In this document: positions 35,463 through 45,985 of the stretch, in pieces
How the letters are laid out: every line of letters starts with the position of its first letter
Numbering within the stretch: the stretch's first letter is position 1
Source: Sorex araneus
Lineage: Eukaryota > Chordata > Mammalia > Eulipotyphla > Soricidae
Length of the DNA stretch: 64,000 bases
Direction of reading: 5' to 3'
NCBI RefSeq assembly: GCF_027595985.1
Contig: NC_073303.1
Span: forward strand, 24,127,084-24,191,083
Position numbers and translations under genes: made by a program
Notes under the pieces: generated by a model
What the model saw: the letters and a program-made list of their open reading frames with translations, nothing else
Databases searched by the model: none
What the model was told of the DNA's origin: nothing

Positions 35463-35688
35463 TCACACAGCAGAGCCTGGCAAGCTACCCATGGTGTATT
35501 CGATATGCCAAATACAGTAACAATGATGGGTCTCATTCCCCTTATCCTGAAAGAACCTCCAATAAGACACTGCTGGGAAGAACGAGTAAAGAGAAGCTGC
35601 TAAAATCTCAGGGCTAGAACGAACGGAGATGTTACTGGAGCCTGCTCGAGCAAATTGATCATCAGCAGGATGACAGTGATACAGTGAT
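35463..35688 (+). mobile_element. Short RTE derivative
   Basis: RTE 5'UTR (AGAGCCTGGCAAGCTACCCA, CCTGAAAGAACCTCCAATAA, GCTAAAATCTCAGGGCTAGA) is joined straight to the RTE 3' end (GGAGATGTTACTGGAGCCTG, TCGAGCAAATTGATCATCAG, GATGACAGTGATACAGTGAT). Its junction is the same as in 53440-53712. No coding capacity; it needs a full RTE in trans. Confidence 0.85.
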
Positions 35689-35689
35689 G

Positions 35690-35880
35690 GGGTAGGGGTG
35701 GAGGGAGGTATACTGGGAACATTGGTGGTGGAGAATGGGCACTGGTGGAGGGATGGGTACTCCATCATTGAATGACTGAAACATAATCATGAAAGTTTGT
35801 TAGTCTATAACTGAATCTCATGGTGATTCATTTAAATATATATGTACATATATATACATATATATAAGCATTAAAAAAAT
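35690..35880 (+). mobile_element. Shrew L1 3' end
   Basis: GGAGAATGGGCACTGGTGGA, GGGATGGGTACTCCATC, GAATGACTGAAACATAATCA, TCATGGTGATTCATTT, then a TA-rich run (35836-35871) and an A tail. It directly abuts the short RTE. Confidence 0.8.
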
Positions 35881-36224
35881 AAAGAGTTGTTCAATGAACA
35901 CAGTTCCAGTTAACGTTAAATGACCAAATTTCAGAGACTTACTCTAGACACAGTATCTATTATCAGAAACTTCTATTAGGCTCTTGAAAGTTGTTAAGAA
36001 GGTAGATGTGAGTTTAAATAGTCTCACCACAAACAAACAAAAGAGCAGTGTAAAAAAAAATTATCTAAGAGACACAAGGAGACTCTGGGAGGTGTTAAGT
36101 TTGTCTGTTACCATTGTAGAGATGGCATCCCAAGTGTTTGCATACGTCCTAATTCATAAGATCACACACATTACATATGTGCAATTCTTGGCACATGGAT
36201 AATACTCTGAGAAATTAAAATTTC
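35881..36224. other. Single-copy DNA
   Basis: No gene seen. TATGTGCAATTCTTGGCACA (about 36176-36195) recurs near 39237 beside another L1 end. Confidence 0.5.
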
Positions 36225-36470
36225 ATTAAATCACCATGAATCACAAGGTTATCCACCGTTAAGTTTTAGACGTAGCATGTTCCAGCGCCAATCCCACCAC
36301 CTGTGTCTTCCCTCCACTGGGGTTCCCAGGCTTCCTTCCGCCTACCCCACCCCCCAAGCCTGCCAGCTCAGACAGGCACACTTTTAAATTTGGTTGTCGA
36401 TCTTTGGATCTCTTGTTTTCAGGGTTGTTGACGCTGTGGTCTGGGATCAGAGTACATCAGTGGTGTAAAG
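36225..36470 (-). mobile_element. L1 3'UTR, older subfamily
   Basis: AAATCACCATGAATCACAAG, GTTCCAGCGCCAATCCCACC, CACCTGTGTCTTCCCTCCAC, GGTTGTCGATCTTTGGATCT. Read on the minus strand. Confidence 0.7.
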
Positions 36471-36478
36471 AAAGTAAT

Positions 36479-36654
36479 TTTTTTTTTTGGCTTTTTTGGG
36501 TCATACCTGGCAATGCACAGGGGCCACTCCTGGCTCTGCACTCAGGAATTACCCCTGGCGGTGCTCAGGGGACCATATGGGATGCTGGGAATCGAACCCG
36601 GGTCGGCCGCATGCAAGGCAAACACCCTACCCGCTGTGCTATCTCTCCAGCCCC
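36479..36654 (-). mobile_element. SINE family A, near consensus
   Basis: TTTTTTTTGGCTTTTTTGGG through CTATCTCTCCAGCCCC with B box GGGTTCGATTCCC. AGTAATTTTTTTT flanks both sides (36472 and 36656) as the duplication. Confidence 0.9.
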
Positions 36655-36739
36655 CAGTAATTTTTTTTAAAGGAAGTCCCAATTTTTTTTAAAGGAAGCC
36701 CAGGTTTTGTTTTTTTTCCCCGCCACCCTGTTGAGTTGC

Positions 36740-37985
36740 ATCTGCCCCATCATGCATTCTTTCTCCTCCCTGTTTCTGCATCATCAGATTCCAGCCAGTT
36801 CTGTAGGGAGTTGCCTCTGAACTTTCACTTAGCAAAGGTAGGGGAGGGGAGGACCCAGTTGTTCTTTTGCCAGCAACTGTGCCCAGGCTTGTGGTCACGG
36901 CTGCCACGGTTCACTGGTCAGGTGTGCTGCCAGCACCTTCCCAGACTTCTTCAGGCGAGCTGGCCTCTGAGACTCTCCGGGGCAGAGCTGCCTGTCTTCT
37001 TTCTATTTTCAAATCGGCCTGTGAACAGCCAAGAAGCCTCCAAGGAAACTTAGCTCCTCAGCACCCCAGCCTCTGTGGTGGCCTTTTGAAAACAGACAAA
37101 CAAAAAAAGCCATTCTGAGGAAATCCCACAAATCTTAAGAAGAAGAGTTCACGTGTGAGCGTTCTGCCAGGGCCAGGCCTGATTTGGTTAAGAGGCGAGG
37201 TGGTTGGGTGGAGATGAGACCGCCACGCCCTGTTCTGATCTAGTCAGATCGGGTCTCGGCAGGACGAGCTCTGGGTGTGGAAATCCCCCCCTGCACAGGA
37301 AGTCAGGTTTGGGGCCGAGCTCTCTGCGTTTTCCTTCTCAGCAGACTCAGGTAGCCCCCACCTGCTCGTGTCAGCGGGCAAGGCCTGTGCCACATGTTTG
37401 TGGACGCTTGCAGAGAGAGGGTGGGCCTGGGAGTGGAGAACAGAAGCACAGAGTAAGTAAAGGAAGTGCATGTGGGGGGATTCTCCAAACCGAAATTTGC
37501 ATTTCTGAACATTTATCCCCTGGGCCCACCTACTGTGCTAGTGTAGAGTTGCGTGAAGCCATGCAATGCCCTTTACTGCTTTGATCAAGGTGAGGAAGAA
37601 GCCAGAGGGTATCTTTCCTGGCCTAGAAAAGGTAGGATCCAAGAGCAGAAACATTTTGTATCTTTGGCTTTTAGTGCTTATCTTATCCAGAGCATCTCAT
37701 CCCTGTTTATTATGAAACAGTACCCAATTTAGTGGCCGTGGGAATTTATCCTAATGCTTCTGTGGAGTAGAGGTACTTCCTAATCTGGTCAGGTACAGGC
37801 ATATGACAGCTCCAGCCCAAACTTACAGGGAGGAAGTACAAAACAGATGCGTATCAGCAGGACCGATTTTGCAAAGTACAGGAAGGACCTCTTTGGACAT
37901 GACCCCTTCTCTAATGGGACCTGAACTATTCTAAACTTGAAGCCACAATGTCAGAAGAGGTTAGTTGAGCAATATAAGGCTATCG
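36740..37985. other. GC-richer repeat-free island
   Basis: It is clearly richer in G+C than its surroundings (for example 36880-37000 and 37200-37450). It contains CpGs (GACCGCCACGCCC, GGTCTCGGCAGGACGAGC) and a donor-like CACAGAGTAAGTAA at 37448-37461. ORFs in several frames overlap with no domain. It could be a distal promoter, an untranslated exon or an enhancer; none is proven. Confidence 0.35.
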
Positions 37986-37992
37986 TTCAAAG

Positions 37993-38234
37993 AACTGGAG
38001 CGATAGCACAGCGGGTAGGGTGTTTGCCTTGCACAAAGCCGACCCAGGTTCGATCCCTTCATCCCTCGTGGAGAGCCCGGCAAGCTACCAACAGTATCCT
38101 GCCCACATGGCAGAACCTCCAAGCTACCCATGGCGTATTCAATATGCCAAAAACAGTAACAACAAGTCTCACAATGGAGACGTTACTGATGCCCACTCGA
38201 GCAAACTTATGAACAACGAGACAACAGTGCTACA
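37993..38234 (+). mobile_element. SINE family B, full length
   Basis: tRNA head (AACTGGAGCGATAGCACAGC, B box GGTTCGATCCC), RTE 5'UTR part (GAGAGCCCGGCAAGCTACCA, TGGCGTATTCAATATGCCAA), RTE 3' end (GGAGACGTTACTGATGCCCA, AACGAGACAACAGTGCTACA). Target-site duplication GTTCAAAG at 37985-37992 and 38235-38242. No poly(A). Confidence 0.92.
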
Positions 38235-38539
38235 GTTCAAAGTCCTGGTGAGATCTTCATATGATATCGTAGGATGACTGTCGAGTGACCCCTTCAGAGG
38301 AAGAGCTAGACCATACAAGCCATTGAAATAGTAATCCAGAGAGCAAGCCCAGGCTTGTTCAGCCTCTTGTTACATTGCTATGCACTCCTGACTGGGCTGT
38401 GTCCAACTCACTTATCCAGATAAGCAGTCAACGGGGCCCTTTGGAACACAATGAATCTCCAATAATGGAAGCCATCTTTCTACCTTTAAAAAAATTAGGA
38501 GTGAAATGTAATTTATTCTCTATTTGCAATGAGAAAAGT

Positions 38540-38692
38540 TTTCCCTTTGCACGCGGCCGAACTGGGTTCAATTCCCAGCATCCAATATGGTCCCCAAGCA
38601 CTGCCAGGAGTAATTCCTGAGTGAATGAGCCAGGAGTAACCCCTGAACATCACCCGGTGTGACCCAAAAAAGCAAAAAAAAGAAAGAAACAA
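38540..38692 (+). mobile_element. SINE family A, lacking the first 45 bp
   Basis: It starts inside the head at CCTTTGCACGCGGCCGAAC, then GGGTTCAATTCCCAGC and the full body to GTGTGACCCAAAAAAGC with an A-rich tail (AAAAAAAAGAAAGAAAC). Confidence 0.85.
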
Positions 38693-38762
38693 AGAATTTC
38701 TTAAAAACAACAACTGTTTATTCCAGTACAACCTGCATAATTTCCCCATGTCTTAAATATTT

Positions 38763-39007
38763 GGGCTGGAGCGATAGCACAGCAGTGGGGCGTTCGCCTT
38801 TCATTTGGCCGACCCGTGTTCGATTCCTCCTCCCCTCTTGGAGGAGAGCCCGGCAAGCTACCAAGAGTATTGAGCCCGCACAGCAGAGCCTGGCAAGCTA
38901 CCCGTGGTGTATTGGATACACCAAAAACAGTAACAATAAGTCTCACAATGAGAGACATTGCTGGTGCCTGCTCGAACAAATCGATGAACAACGGGATGAC
39001 AGTGACA
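38763..39007 (+). mobile_element. SINE family B, full length
   Basis: GGGCTGGAGCGATAGCACAG, B box GTTCGATTCCTCC, GGAGAGCCCGGCAAGCTACC, CCAAAAACAGTAACAATAAG, CAAATCGATGAACAACGGGA, ATGACAGTGACA. Perfect 13-bp duplication GTCTTAAATATTT at 38750-38762 and 39008-39020. Confidence 0.94.
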
Positions 39008-39269
39008 GTCTTAAATATTTACACATGCGTAGAACTTACTAGTCTGGGAGAGAAAGATGCATCAGGGAGTTGTGGGGTTCTCCCCACACCACATACCCCA
39101 AAAGCTTGTAGGGAAGTTGTTGCCCTCTGGCCTGCAGCACACACGGAAGCTGAAGGGCCCTCCCTTCATCTCTCACAGTGAACTCTCCACTTACCTGGAA
39201 AGAATTTAGTTGGTACTTAGGAAAAGCACATATTAAATATGTGCAATTCTTGGCACATTGATTACACTT

Positions 39270-39450
39270 CAAGAAATCAGTTTTTAAAAGATTATTAAAT
39301 CAGCATGAACTAAAGGTTATCCATAGTTGGATTTTAGACAAACCACGTTCCAACACCAATCCCACCACCAGTGTCTTCCTCCCTCCACCAGGGTTCCCGG
39401 GTTCCCTTCCACCAAGCCCCACATCCCCAGCCTTTGCAGGTGTAGAATTT
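39270..39450 (-). mobile_element. L1 3'UTR, older subfamily
   Basis: TTATTAAATCAGCATGAACT, GTTCCAACACCAATCCCACC, AGTGTCTTCCTCCCTCCACC. It closely resembles 36225-36400, including sequence just left of the tail. Confidence 0.7.
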
Positions 39451-39906
39451 TAAAGGTGTAATTCCTAAAGTCATATTTTGTTCATTAAAATTGTCATAGT
39501 CAAAACAAACAACCTCTGAGAAAGAAAACCTATTTCAAATGTTTAGGTGTGGTGTTTGAACTTAAACCGCGTCCCTTACTCCCCACAACTGCAGGCCTTC
39601 TCCCTCTGCTCCCCCATTTCTAGAAATGGTGCAACAAAGATCATGCTTCTGAACAGTGGTTATCATGTGATGCTCATGACTCACCAATGTAGAATGTTTT
39701 ACTCAATACTGAGTTTTCATTGGCGATACCTCACTTCTACTCTTTCCGCCAATATTTTTGGGGGCGGGGCAGGGGGAATATGATCACGCTCAATATTAAA
39801 CTGTCTACAGTTCAGGGACTTAGGGAATTCGTATTATTATGAGTTCTGAGTTTTTGACTCTCCCCGAGTCCATTGAAACAAAATCTCTTGGATCAGGATT
39901 TCAGTT
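39451..39906. other. Single-copy DNA
   Basis: No gene or repeat recognised. Confidence 0.5.
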
Positions 39907-40055
39907 ATTTTGGTTTTGAGCATAGCTCCAGCTGTGCTCAGGGACAATTCTTAGCTCTGTGCTCAGGAGACCATATGTGGTACCAAGGATCAAACCGGGA
40001 TTTGCTACATGCAAAGGATGTGGCCCCTGGAACCCTTGTATTATCCCTCTGCTAC
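39907..40055 (-). mobile_element. SINE family A, old
   Basis: GCTGTGCTCAGGGACAATTC, CTCTGTGCTCAGGAGACCAT, ATCAAACCGGGATTTGC; the head end is degraded. Confidence 0.55.
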
Positions 40056-40557
40056 CTATTGCTATTGTTTTCAAACAAGAATCCCAAGTACTTCTCAGGT
40101 ACAGTGGAGTTTAGTAACTACTGCTAGAAGATTGCAAATAAATTAGCTCACATTGGAGCCACATTCAATACTTTAATTTCAAGAAACCCATCTGAAGAGA
40201 TTAAATGTGAAGAAACAAACTATGAGAAATCCAAGTCCAAGGAGTGCTGAATAATAAATTTAAATTTTCCATATGATGCAAAGGCACTTGGAACATTATT
40301 ATAGAATCATTCTGATCCATGTAACTGGTATTATTCAAATTATATATGATTTTTACTATGAATACTGATTTAAGGTAAATACAAACAGCCAAGCAAATCA
40401 ATAGTAAACAATAGTGAACCAAAAAAAGTAGCAGTGGGAATCTTTAAAATTAAAAAATATTTCACTAAAAAATTTTTAAAGATAGCAATGTAAGCTTTAA
40501 AAAAACTTATGGGTTGAAAGTAATAATGCATTTGCATGTAATGTCTTTGTATTTGGG
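40056..40557. other. Single-copy DNA
   Basis: Nothing recognised. Confidence 0.5.
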
Positions 40558-40735
40558 GTTTTTTTTTTTTTGAGGGGGCTTAGATAATATGCAGCAGTGC
40601 TTAGAGTTTGCTTCTGGCTCTGTGCTCAGAGATCACTCCTGGTGGCACATGGGGACCATATGCCACACTAGAATTCAAACCAGGATTGGCTGCAAGCTAG
40701 GTAAGCACCTTACCACCTGTACTATCTCTTTAAGC
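40558..40735 (-). mobile_element. SINE family A, old
   Basis: GGTTTTTTTTTTTTTGAGGG tail side, CTTCTGGCTCTGTGCTCAGA, GATCACTCCTGGTGGC, ending CTATCTCTTTAAGCC. Confidence 0.65.
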
Positions 40736-41988
40736 CTCAAATTTTTAATTTTGTCTTAGGTACTGTGATTTACAATGCCGTTAATGATAATCTTTTATAA
40801 AAGCAATGTTCTAGCAACTCACCATGCTCTACCAGACTGATTTTTTTCCTTCCACCATTGACTGTTATTTGTTTTAACTGATAGTAAAGCACAATCAACA
40901 GTATGGGAGACCAGTGCTCTATCAATTTTATTTCTTTAGAATTTCAATAGTTGCAATAAATTTTGAAAAATTAAAAGGCATACTATGACCTTGTAAGACC
41001 TCTCAGAAAATAGCTGTATTTCAAGAGAGAACAATGTTTAATGTGTGACACCTTTGGGGGGTGAGCTTCAGGATACTTGGTTATCAGAGAGACCATATGT
41101 TGGTGTAGATAGAGTTTCCAAAAGCAACCTAACTGAGGAGGAAACCTTCCCAGGGCTCCTAAGCAGAAATTTGGCTGGGATCAGGAATATCAAGGTGGTT
41201 ATAATTATTCAATTATTCCCCAATGGTCTTCCACTTCCAACGGGATTTAAAATATAATCAGTTGCTGATGAGTTTCACAGGAAGTTTGAAAATAGTATCT
41301 AGGTCGTATGTTCCATGTAATTTGCATTGGATTTTATATAGATTACTTCAGTGATGTTAAAATCTGTATAATCTCATCACTTCATTTGTTTATTGTTTAA
41401 AAATTTTCTTCTGCAATTTCAAGGACTGAACACAGGGCCTCATTCATGCTAAGTTCTATCACTGAACTACACTTCCCAATTTTATTTTAGTTTTTAAAAT
41501 TATGAGTATTGTTATTATTTCTGTTTGAAAAATTCTTTGCCAAGTGTTCTGGGAAGGAAACTTCCTAGTTATTTCTTTTTATTTTTGCATATCTCCCCTT
41601 TTATATTGTTGTTGACACATGTATAGTTCTCATTTTAAAAGATGCCAAGCATAATCAACATGAGAATCTGTTTTAGGGCGAACAGTGTCTTAACGTCTTG
41701 TTTTTCTGCTAAAGGTTTTGAGCTTCAATCTTCAGACTTGGCTAAACTGGGAAGTTTGGTTACACATAACTGCATTGCCCTCATATGGTATCCACTAGTC
41801 ACAGAACAAGTGATAGCTCAGTAAATTAAAATAGAATGCAAAAAAAGTCCAGATTCTTCATTGTACTAACATCAGTCAGAAGCTTAATACTGCAAATGGC
41901 TAGTGGTTGCATTACTAAACAGTGGAGGTATAAAAATCTCCATGAGCACAAAATATAATGTTGGCTAGTGTTGAATATAGAATATTCT
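40736..41988. other. Mostly single-copy DNA
   Basis: A tRNA-like SINE remnant on the minus strand is possible at 41415-41480 (GGACTGAACACAGGGCCTCA, ATCACTGAACTACACTTCCC). No exon recognised. Confidence 0.45.
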
Positions 41989-42152
41989 CTTTTTTTTGGG
42001 TCGCACCTGGCCATGCACAGGGGTTAGTCCTGGCTCATGTACTCAGGAATCATTCCTGGCGGTGCTCGGACCATATGGGATACTGGGAATCGAACCTGGG
42101 TCGGCCACGTGCAAGGCAAACTCCCTACCTGCTGTGCTATTGCTCCAGCCCC
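41989..42152 (-). mobile_element. SINE family A
   Basis: TTTTTTTTGGGTCGCACCTG to CTATTGCTCCAGCCCC. Target-site duplication AGAATATTCT at 41979-41988 and 42153-42162. Confidence 0.92.
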
Positions 42153-42162
42153 AGAATATTCT

Positions 42163-42933
42163 TATAATTGCCTATAACTGATATCTTTAAAAGATGTGCT
42201 CCAGACAAGTGTCACTAGTTGCTTGAACAAACTCATATGAGGGGGTGTCAATACAGATTAGTTCAGTGAAGTTGCAGGGAAAACTTTAATTTCTCAGAGT
42301 CGACATTTCCTTATGCACCACGCACCAAGAACTAGGCTCTCAATCTTCCTAGATCCCCAGGAATTTATAAATAGTTTGGTAGAAACATTTAGTGGAAAAA
42401 TGGAAACATGACATATTAGACATATAACAGAAAAACATCAGTTGACCCTTTTAAATTGTGTCCATAAGGTGCAAGGCTCAAACTAAATTTTGTTTCAAAT
42501 TTGGAGATTTTTCTTCTGGTGTGCAGCCCAGCCAAGAGGATAGCTGGGTCTGAGTTAGAGTTAAAGGAGGATATACATGGGGAAAAAAATCACCTCAGGA
42601 AGGGGGGACTTTAGGTCAATCATTATTTGGACAGAGAAGCAGGCTTCCTTCTCTGACAGCGTGGTCAGGAGTCATGGAGAGGACAGTATTTTGGCAATAT
42701 CCCTCTTCCTCCAGGGGAAAGATGAATTAGAAACAGAAATGAACTGCTGTCCACTTAAAGATACATTGCTGAAAGACCTAATAATGAGCACAGGGATTTA
42801 TTTGTTTTATAAGACGTTATTTAGTACACACACCGATCCACTCTGAGTGGGGAGATGGAATCTGTTCTCTGATTTTTAAAAAGTATAAGATAACAAATTG
42901 GTCATAACATTTAGGTTTTGTTCCTCTAGTAGT
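42163..42933. other. Single-copy DNA
   Basis: No gene or repeat recognised. The ORF at 42577-42846 has no domain. Confidence 0.5.
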
Positions 42934-43131
42934 GGATTCCTCCGTCTTTTTTGGAGAGCCCGGCAAGCTCCCGAGAGTATCCTGCTTGCGTGGCAGAGCC
43001 TGGCAAGCTACCCGTGGCGTATTCAATATGCCAAAAACAGTGACAACAAGTCTCACAATGGAGATGTTACTGATGCCCGCTCAAGCATATCGATGAACAA
43101 CGGGATGCAGTGCTACAGACAGCGCTATATG
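42934..43131 (+). mobile_element. SINE family B, 5'-truncated
   Basis: It lacks the tRNA head. GGAGAGCCCGGCAAGCTCCC, GAGTATCCTGCTTGCGTGGC, TATGCCAAAAACAGTGACAA, GGAGATGTTACTGATGCCCG, CGATGAACAACGGGATGCAG, then ACAGACAGCGC. Confidence 0.88.
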
Positions 43132-44285
43132 ATAACAAATGATCATTTGTGGAGGCAATAACGATGATGACAATGATGACAACGCTGACATGGATGCTGA
43201 AGGCGAACTTAATTGGGAGAATCCAGGTGGCAAGCTCTATTCTAAATTCCTTACACAAAGAAGAACAAGCAACATTTGGGGAATTGAGATGTTGGAAGGC
43301 TACCCAGTTGGAAAGAGAACTTCCCATTTTTCAAACCTTCCAGGAAACACAGCCTATTCTTAAGGAAAACTCTCATCCATTATTTTGAAAGAAAGTGTAG
43401 TAGAAAATTTTAGATAGTGGGCATTATTTTATCTTGCTTGGGGTGGCCTCCCAGGAAATGTTCAGGGGTCAAGGGTCACTCCTGGCAACACTTAACCAAC
43501 CTCGCCAGGCAGTCCAGCGCTTCACTGAGCAATGCAATCAGCAATGCGATGCTGTTTGGACCTTGCGGTGCTGGAGGTCCGTCCCCAGAGCTACATCTGG
43601 TAATTGTAGTCTTGCAGTAATCAGGATCAAACTTGAGCCTAAAACTCTTTAGAGTATTCTGCAGTCCTTTGAGCTATTTCATCAGTACTTGGATTTCAAT
43701 TTTTTTAGTGAATTTTTCATTCAAAAATGATTTTAGCTATGGAATAGTTATAAAAATGCTAGATCAAGTCTTCATAAAGAATGCGATGGGTTTTGTGTGT
43801 GCTCGGACAAATATTATTTCACCACGAACATCCTCAGATTGAAACTGCCCAATTACAATTATAAAATGACACAGTAATAATAGTCTGAGAGGGTTTTAAG
43901 AAGTTAAAGAAGAAACACACACATTTAAAGTGTTTGGTATATGCTTGGACCATTGAGTAGTTAATGAAACATAGTAGTTATTAACCATACAGAAAATATA
44001 TTTGTTTTAGGTAAATAATAAAAATTATTAACAAGCAACCCAAATTTTTGCATAATAAAATAGTTTAATGATTTTGAAGAGCCCAATATCTAATAACTAT
44101 AGCTTGAGGTCTTTGAACCATAACTTTCATTTATTTCCTCACTCTAAAATTTTGCTTAGGCAATTAAATCTTAATTCTAACATTTGCTCAGTCTCAGTGC
44201 ACACCAGGCCATTGGATCCATCATCTTTTTGTCTCACACTGTGGTAAAAAAAAAAAAATGTCTCTTTCTACCTAACAAAATGGAG
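43132..44285. other. Single-copy DNA with a degraded SINE
   Basis: 43158-43200 is GATGAC/AATGAT-rich. About 43430-43665 resembles a minus-strand SINE family A copy broken by an insertion (GTCACTCCTGGCAACACTTA, ATCAGGATCAAACTTGAG). No exon recognised. Confidence 0.4.
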
Positions 44286-44405
44286 GTAAAGCTCAATTGT
44301 TTAAAGTTCTTGTCTGACAAACGCAAGACCATGGTTAAGTTCAAACTCCAGTGCTACTTGCATGCACTGATGGTCATCCTGATGGCCCAAGGCCAGGATG
44401 CCAAT
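44286..44405 (+). mobile_element. Old SINE, diverged
   Basis: GCTCAATTGTTTAAAGTTCT (A-box region), AGTTCAAACTCCAGTGC (B-box-like), TGATGGCCCAAGGCCAGGAT. Probably an early relative of the same SINE. Confidence 0.45.
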
Positions 44406-44429
44406 TGAGGGAGAAAAAATAGAAGAGAA

Positions 44430-44595
44430 GGGGCTGGAGCAATAGCACAGAGGGTAGGGCATTTGCCTTGCATGAGGCCAACCCGGGTTCAATTCCCAGC
44501 ATCCCATATGGTCCCCTGAACACTGCCAGGAGTAATTTCTGAGTGCATGAGCCAGGAGTAACCCCTGTGCATCGCCAGATGTGACCCAAAAAGCA

Positions 44596-44598
<3 letters not shown>
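44430..44598 (+). mobile_element. SINE family A
   Basis: GGGGCTGGAGCAATAGCACA, B box GGGTTCAATTCCC, body to GTGTGACCCAAAAAGCAAAA-type end (here GATGTGACCC). The tail runs on into an AT microsatellite. Confidence 0.92.

Positions 44599-44642
<44 letters not shown>
44599..44642. repeat. (AT)n microsatellite in a SINE tail
   Basis: About 22 AT units start directly after GCAAAA of the SINE. An (IY)n ORF on the minus strand is its translation. Confidence 0.95.
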
Positions 44643-44646
<4 letters not shown>

Positions 44647-44679
44647 AAAGAAATGGGTAGAGTATTGCATAAATATTGT

Positions 44680-45250
44680 CTCAGACATTTTAGGTTGTTA
44701 TAATACCACAAATACCCAAATACCGTAGGCTATATAGTGGACCAACAGAAATGTCCTCTTTGCAGTTTTGAAGGCTGGATGCTCTGGATTAAGAGACCAA
44801 CAGATCCAGCGACAACTGAGAGCCACTTTCTAGTATATCATGGCCTTTCCTCATGGTGGAGAATTCAGTCCATTGTCTCATTCAGAATGGTGACGGAAAT
44901 GTTGTGTTCTAGAGGTGGATCACCTGGGAAGTCGAGAGCACCCTCTAGAGAGTGATCGTCTGAGATACAAGTATTTTATCTTTTATGGAGTTAGCTGAAG
45001 ATGATCCCAAATCAGTTTCCCATTGCCTCTCTGCTCAGCTAAGGATCAGGGTGGAAGAGTAGACCTGCTAGGGACCAAGGGACTCATTCCTTTCTCTCTC
45101 TTTACTCTCTGAGATATGAAGGGTGGCTTTTCCATGTCTCAAACAAAAACTCCCAGGATTCCCTAGATCTCTATGTGGTTTATTAGGGCTACCTACACTG
45201 ACATCCTTTGCTATCACGCTTCTGACAGACTGTTAACAGTTATTCATATG
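44680..45250 (-). mobile_element. MLT1-type LTR, antisense
   Basis: GTTGTTATAATACCACAAAT, CAACAGAAATGTCCTCTTTG, CAGTTTTGAAGGCTGGATGC resembles the reverse of an MLT1 LTR end. The rest (to about 45250) is weaker. Confidence 0.5.
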
Positions 45251-45414
45251 ATCTGATGCTAGACAATATTTGGGTTATGCATTCACTTTTTGAATGGTTT
45301 TCTGAAACTTCAAACGTAGTCAACAAAGAGCCCTCTTAACTTTTCCTCTTTTTTGCTGCTATCCACAAATCACTTTTGTTTATCAATGAGCATATTTCTG
45401 GTTTAAAAAAGGGA

Positions 45415-45985
45415 AGACCACTTTTTTTTCCTAAGAGCTGCATCGTATTCCATTGTGTAGAAGAACAAAGTCATGGAATTTGCTTATAAATGGATTGACA
45501 TGGAGAGAATTATAATGAGTGAAATGAGTCATAGAAAGAGGGAAGATATAGAGTAACTGCAATCATTTTTTGGGTATTAAAAAATAGTATGAGGCTAATA
45601 TCCAAGCCGGAAAAACAGGGGCTACAAGAACTGATCAAGGACTATAAGAAGCTTACCACAAGTGTGTGTAGGACAAAGGGCAAGTAGGATAGAGAAGGGA
45701 CAAGTATGACAATAATAGTTATAAATGATCACTCTGGACAAGAACTGAGTGTTGAAAGTTAGGTAAAGGGACATGCATAATAACCTGTCAGTATCTGTAT
45801 TCTGCACAGAAACTGGGGTGCAGGCAGGGGAGCACTTGTGGGTGGGAAACTGGAGATATTGGTGGTGGGGAAATGTACACCTGGTGAAGGGTCAGGTGTT
45901 GTAACATTATGTAACTGAAACTTAACAATGAACAACCTTGTAACTGTGTATCTCACTGTGATTCAACTAAAACAATTTTTTTTAA
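45415..45985 (+). mobile_element. Shrew L1 3' end with a 5' inversion
   Basis: 45415-45467 is antisense L1 (CTGCATCGTATTCCATTGTG). At about 45468 it switches to sense L1 (GTCATGGAATTTGCTTATAA, ATGGATTGACATGGAGAG). It continues to the normal terminus (ACCTGGTGAAGGGTCAGGTG, ACAACCTTGTAACTGTG, GTGATTCAACTAAAAC). The two parts are neighbours in L1, as expected from twin priming. Confidence 0.82.

Noticed and set aside
37204-37584. 126-residue ORF in the GC-rich island
   Set aside because: Several frames on both strands are open here, as expected from GC-rich DNA; no domain is seen.
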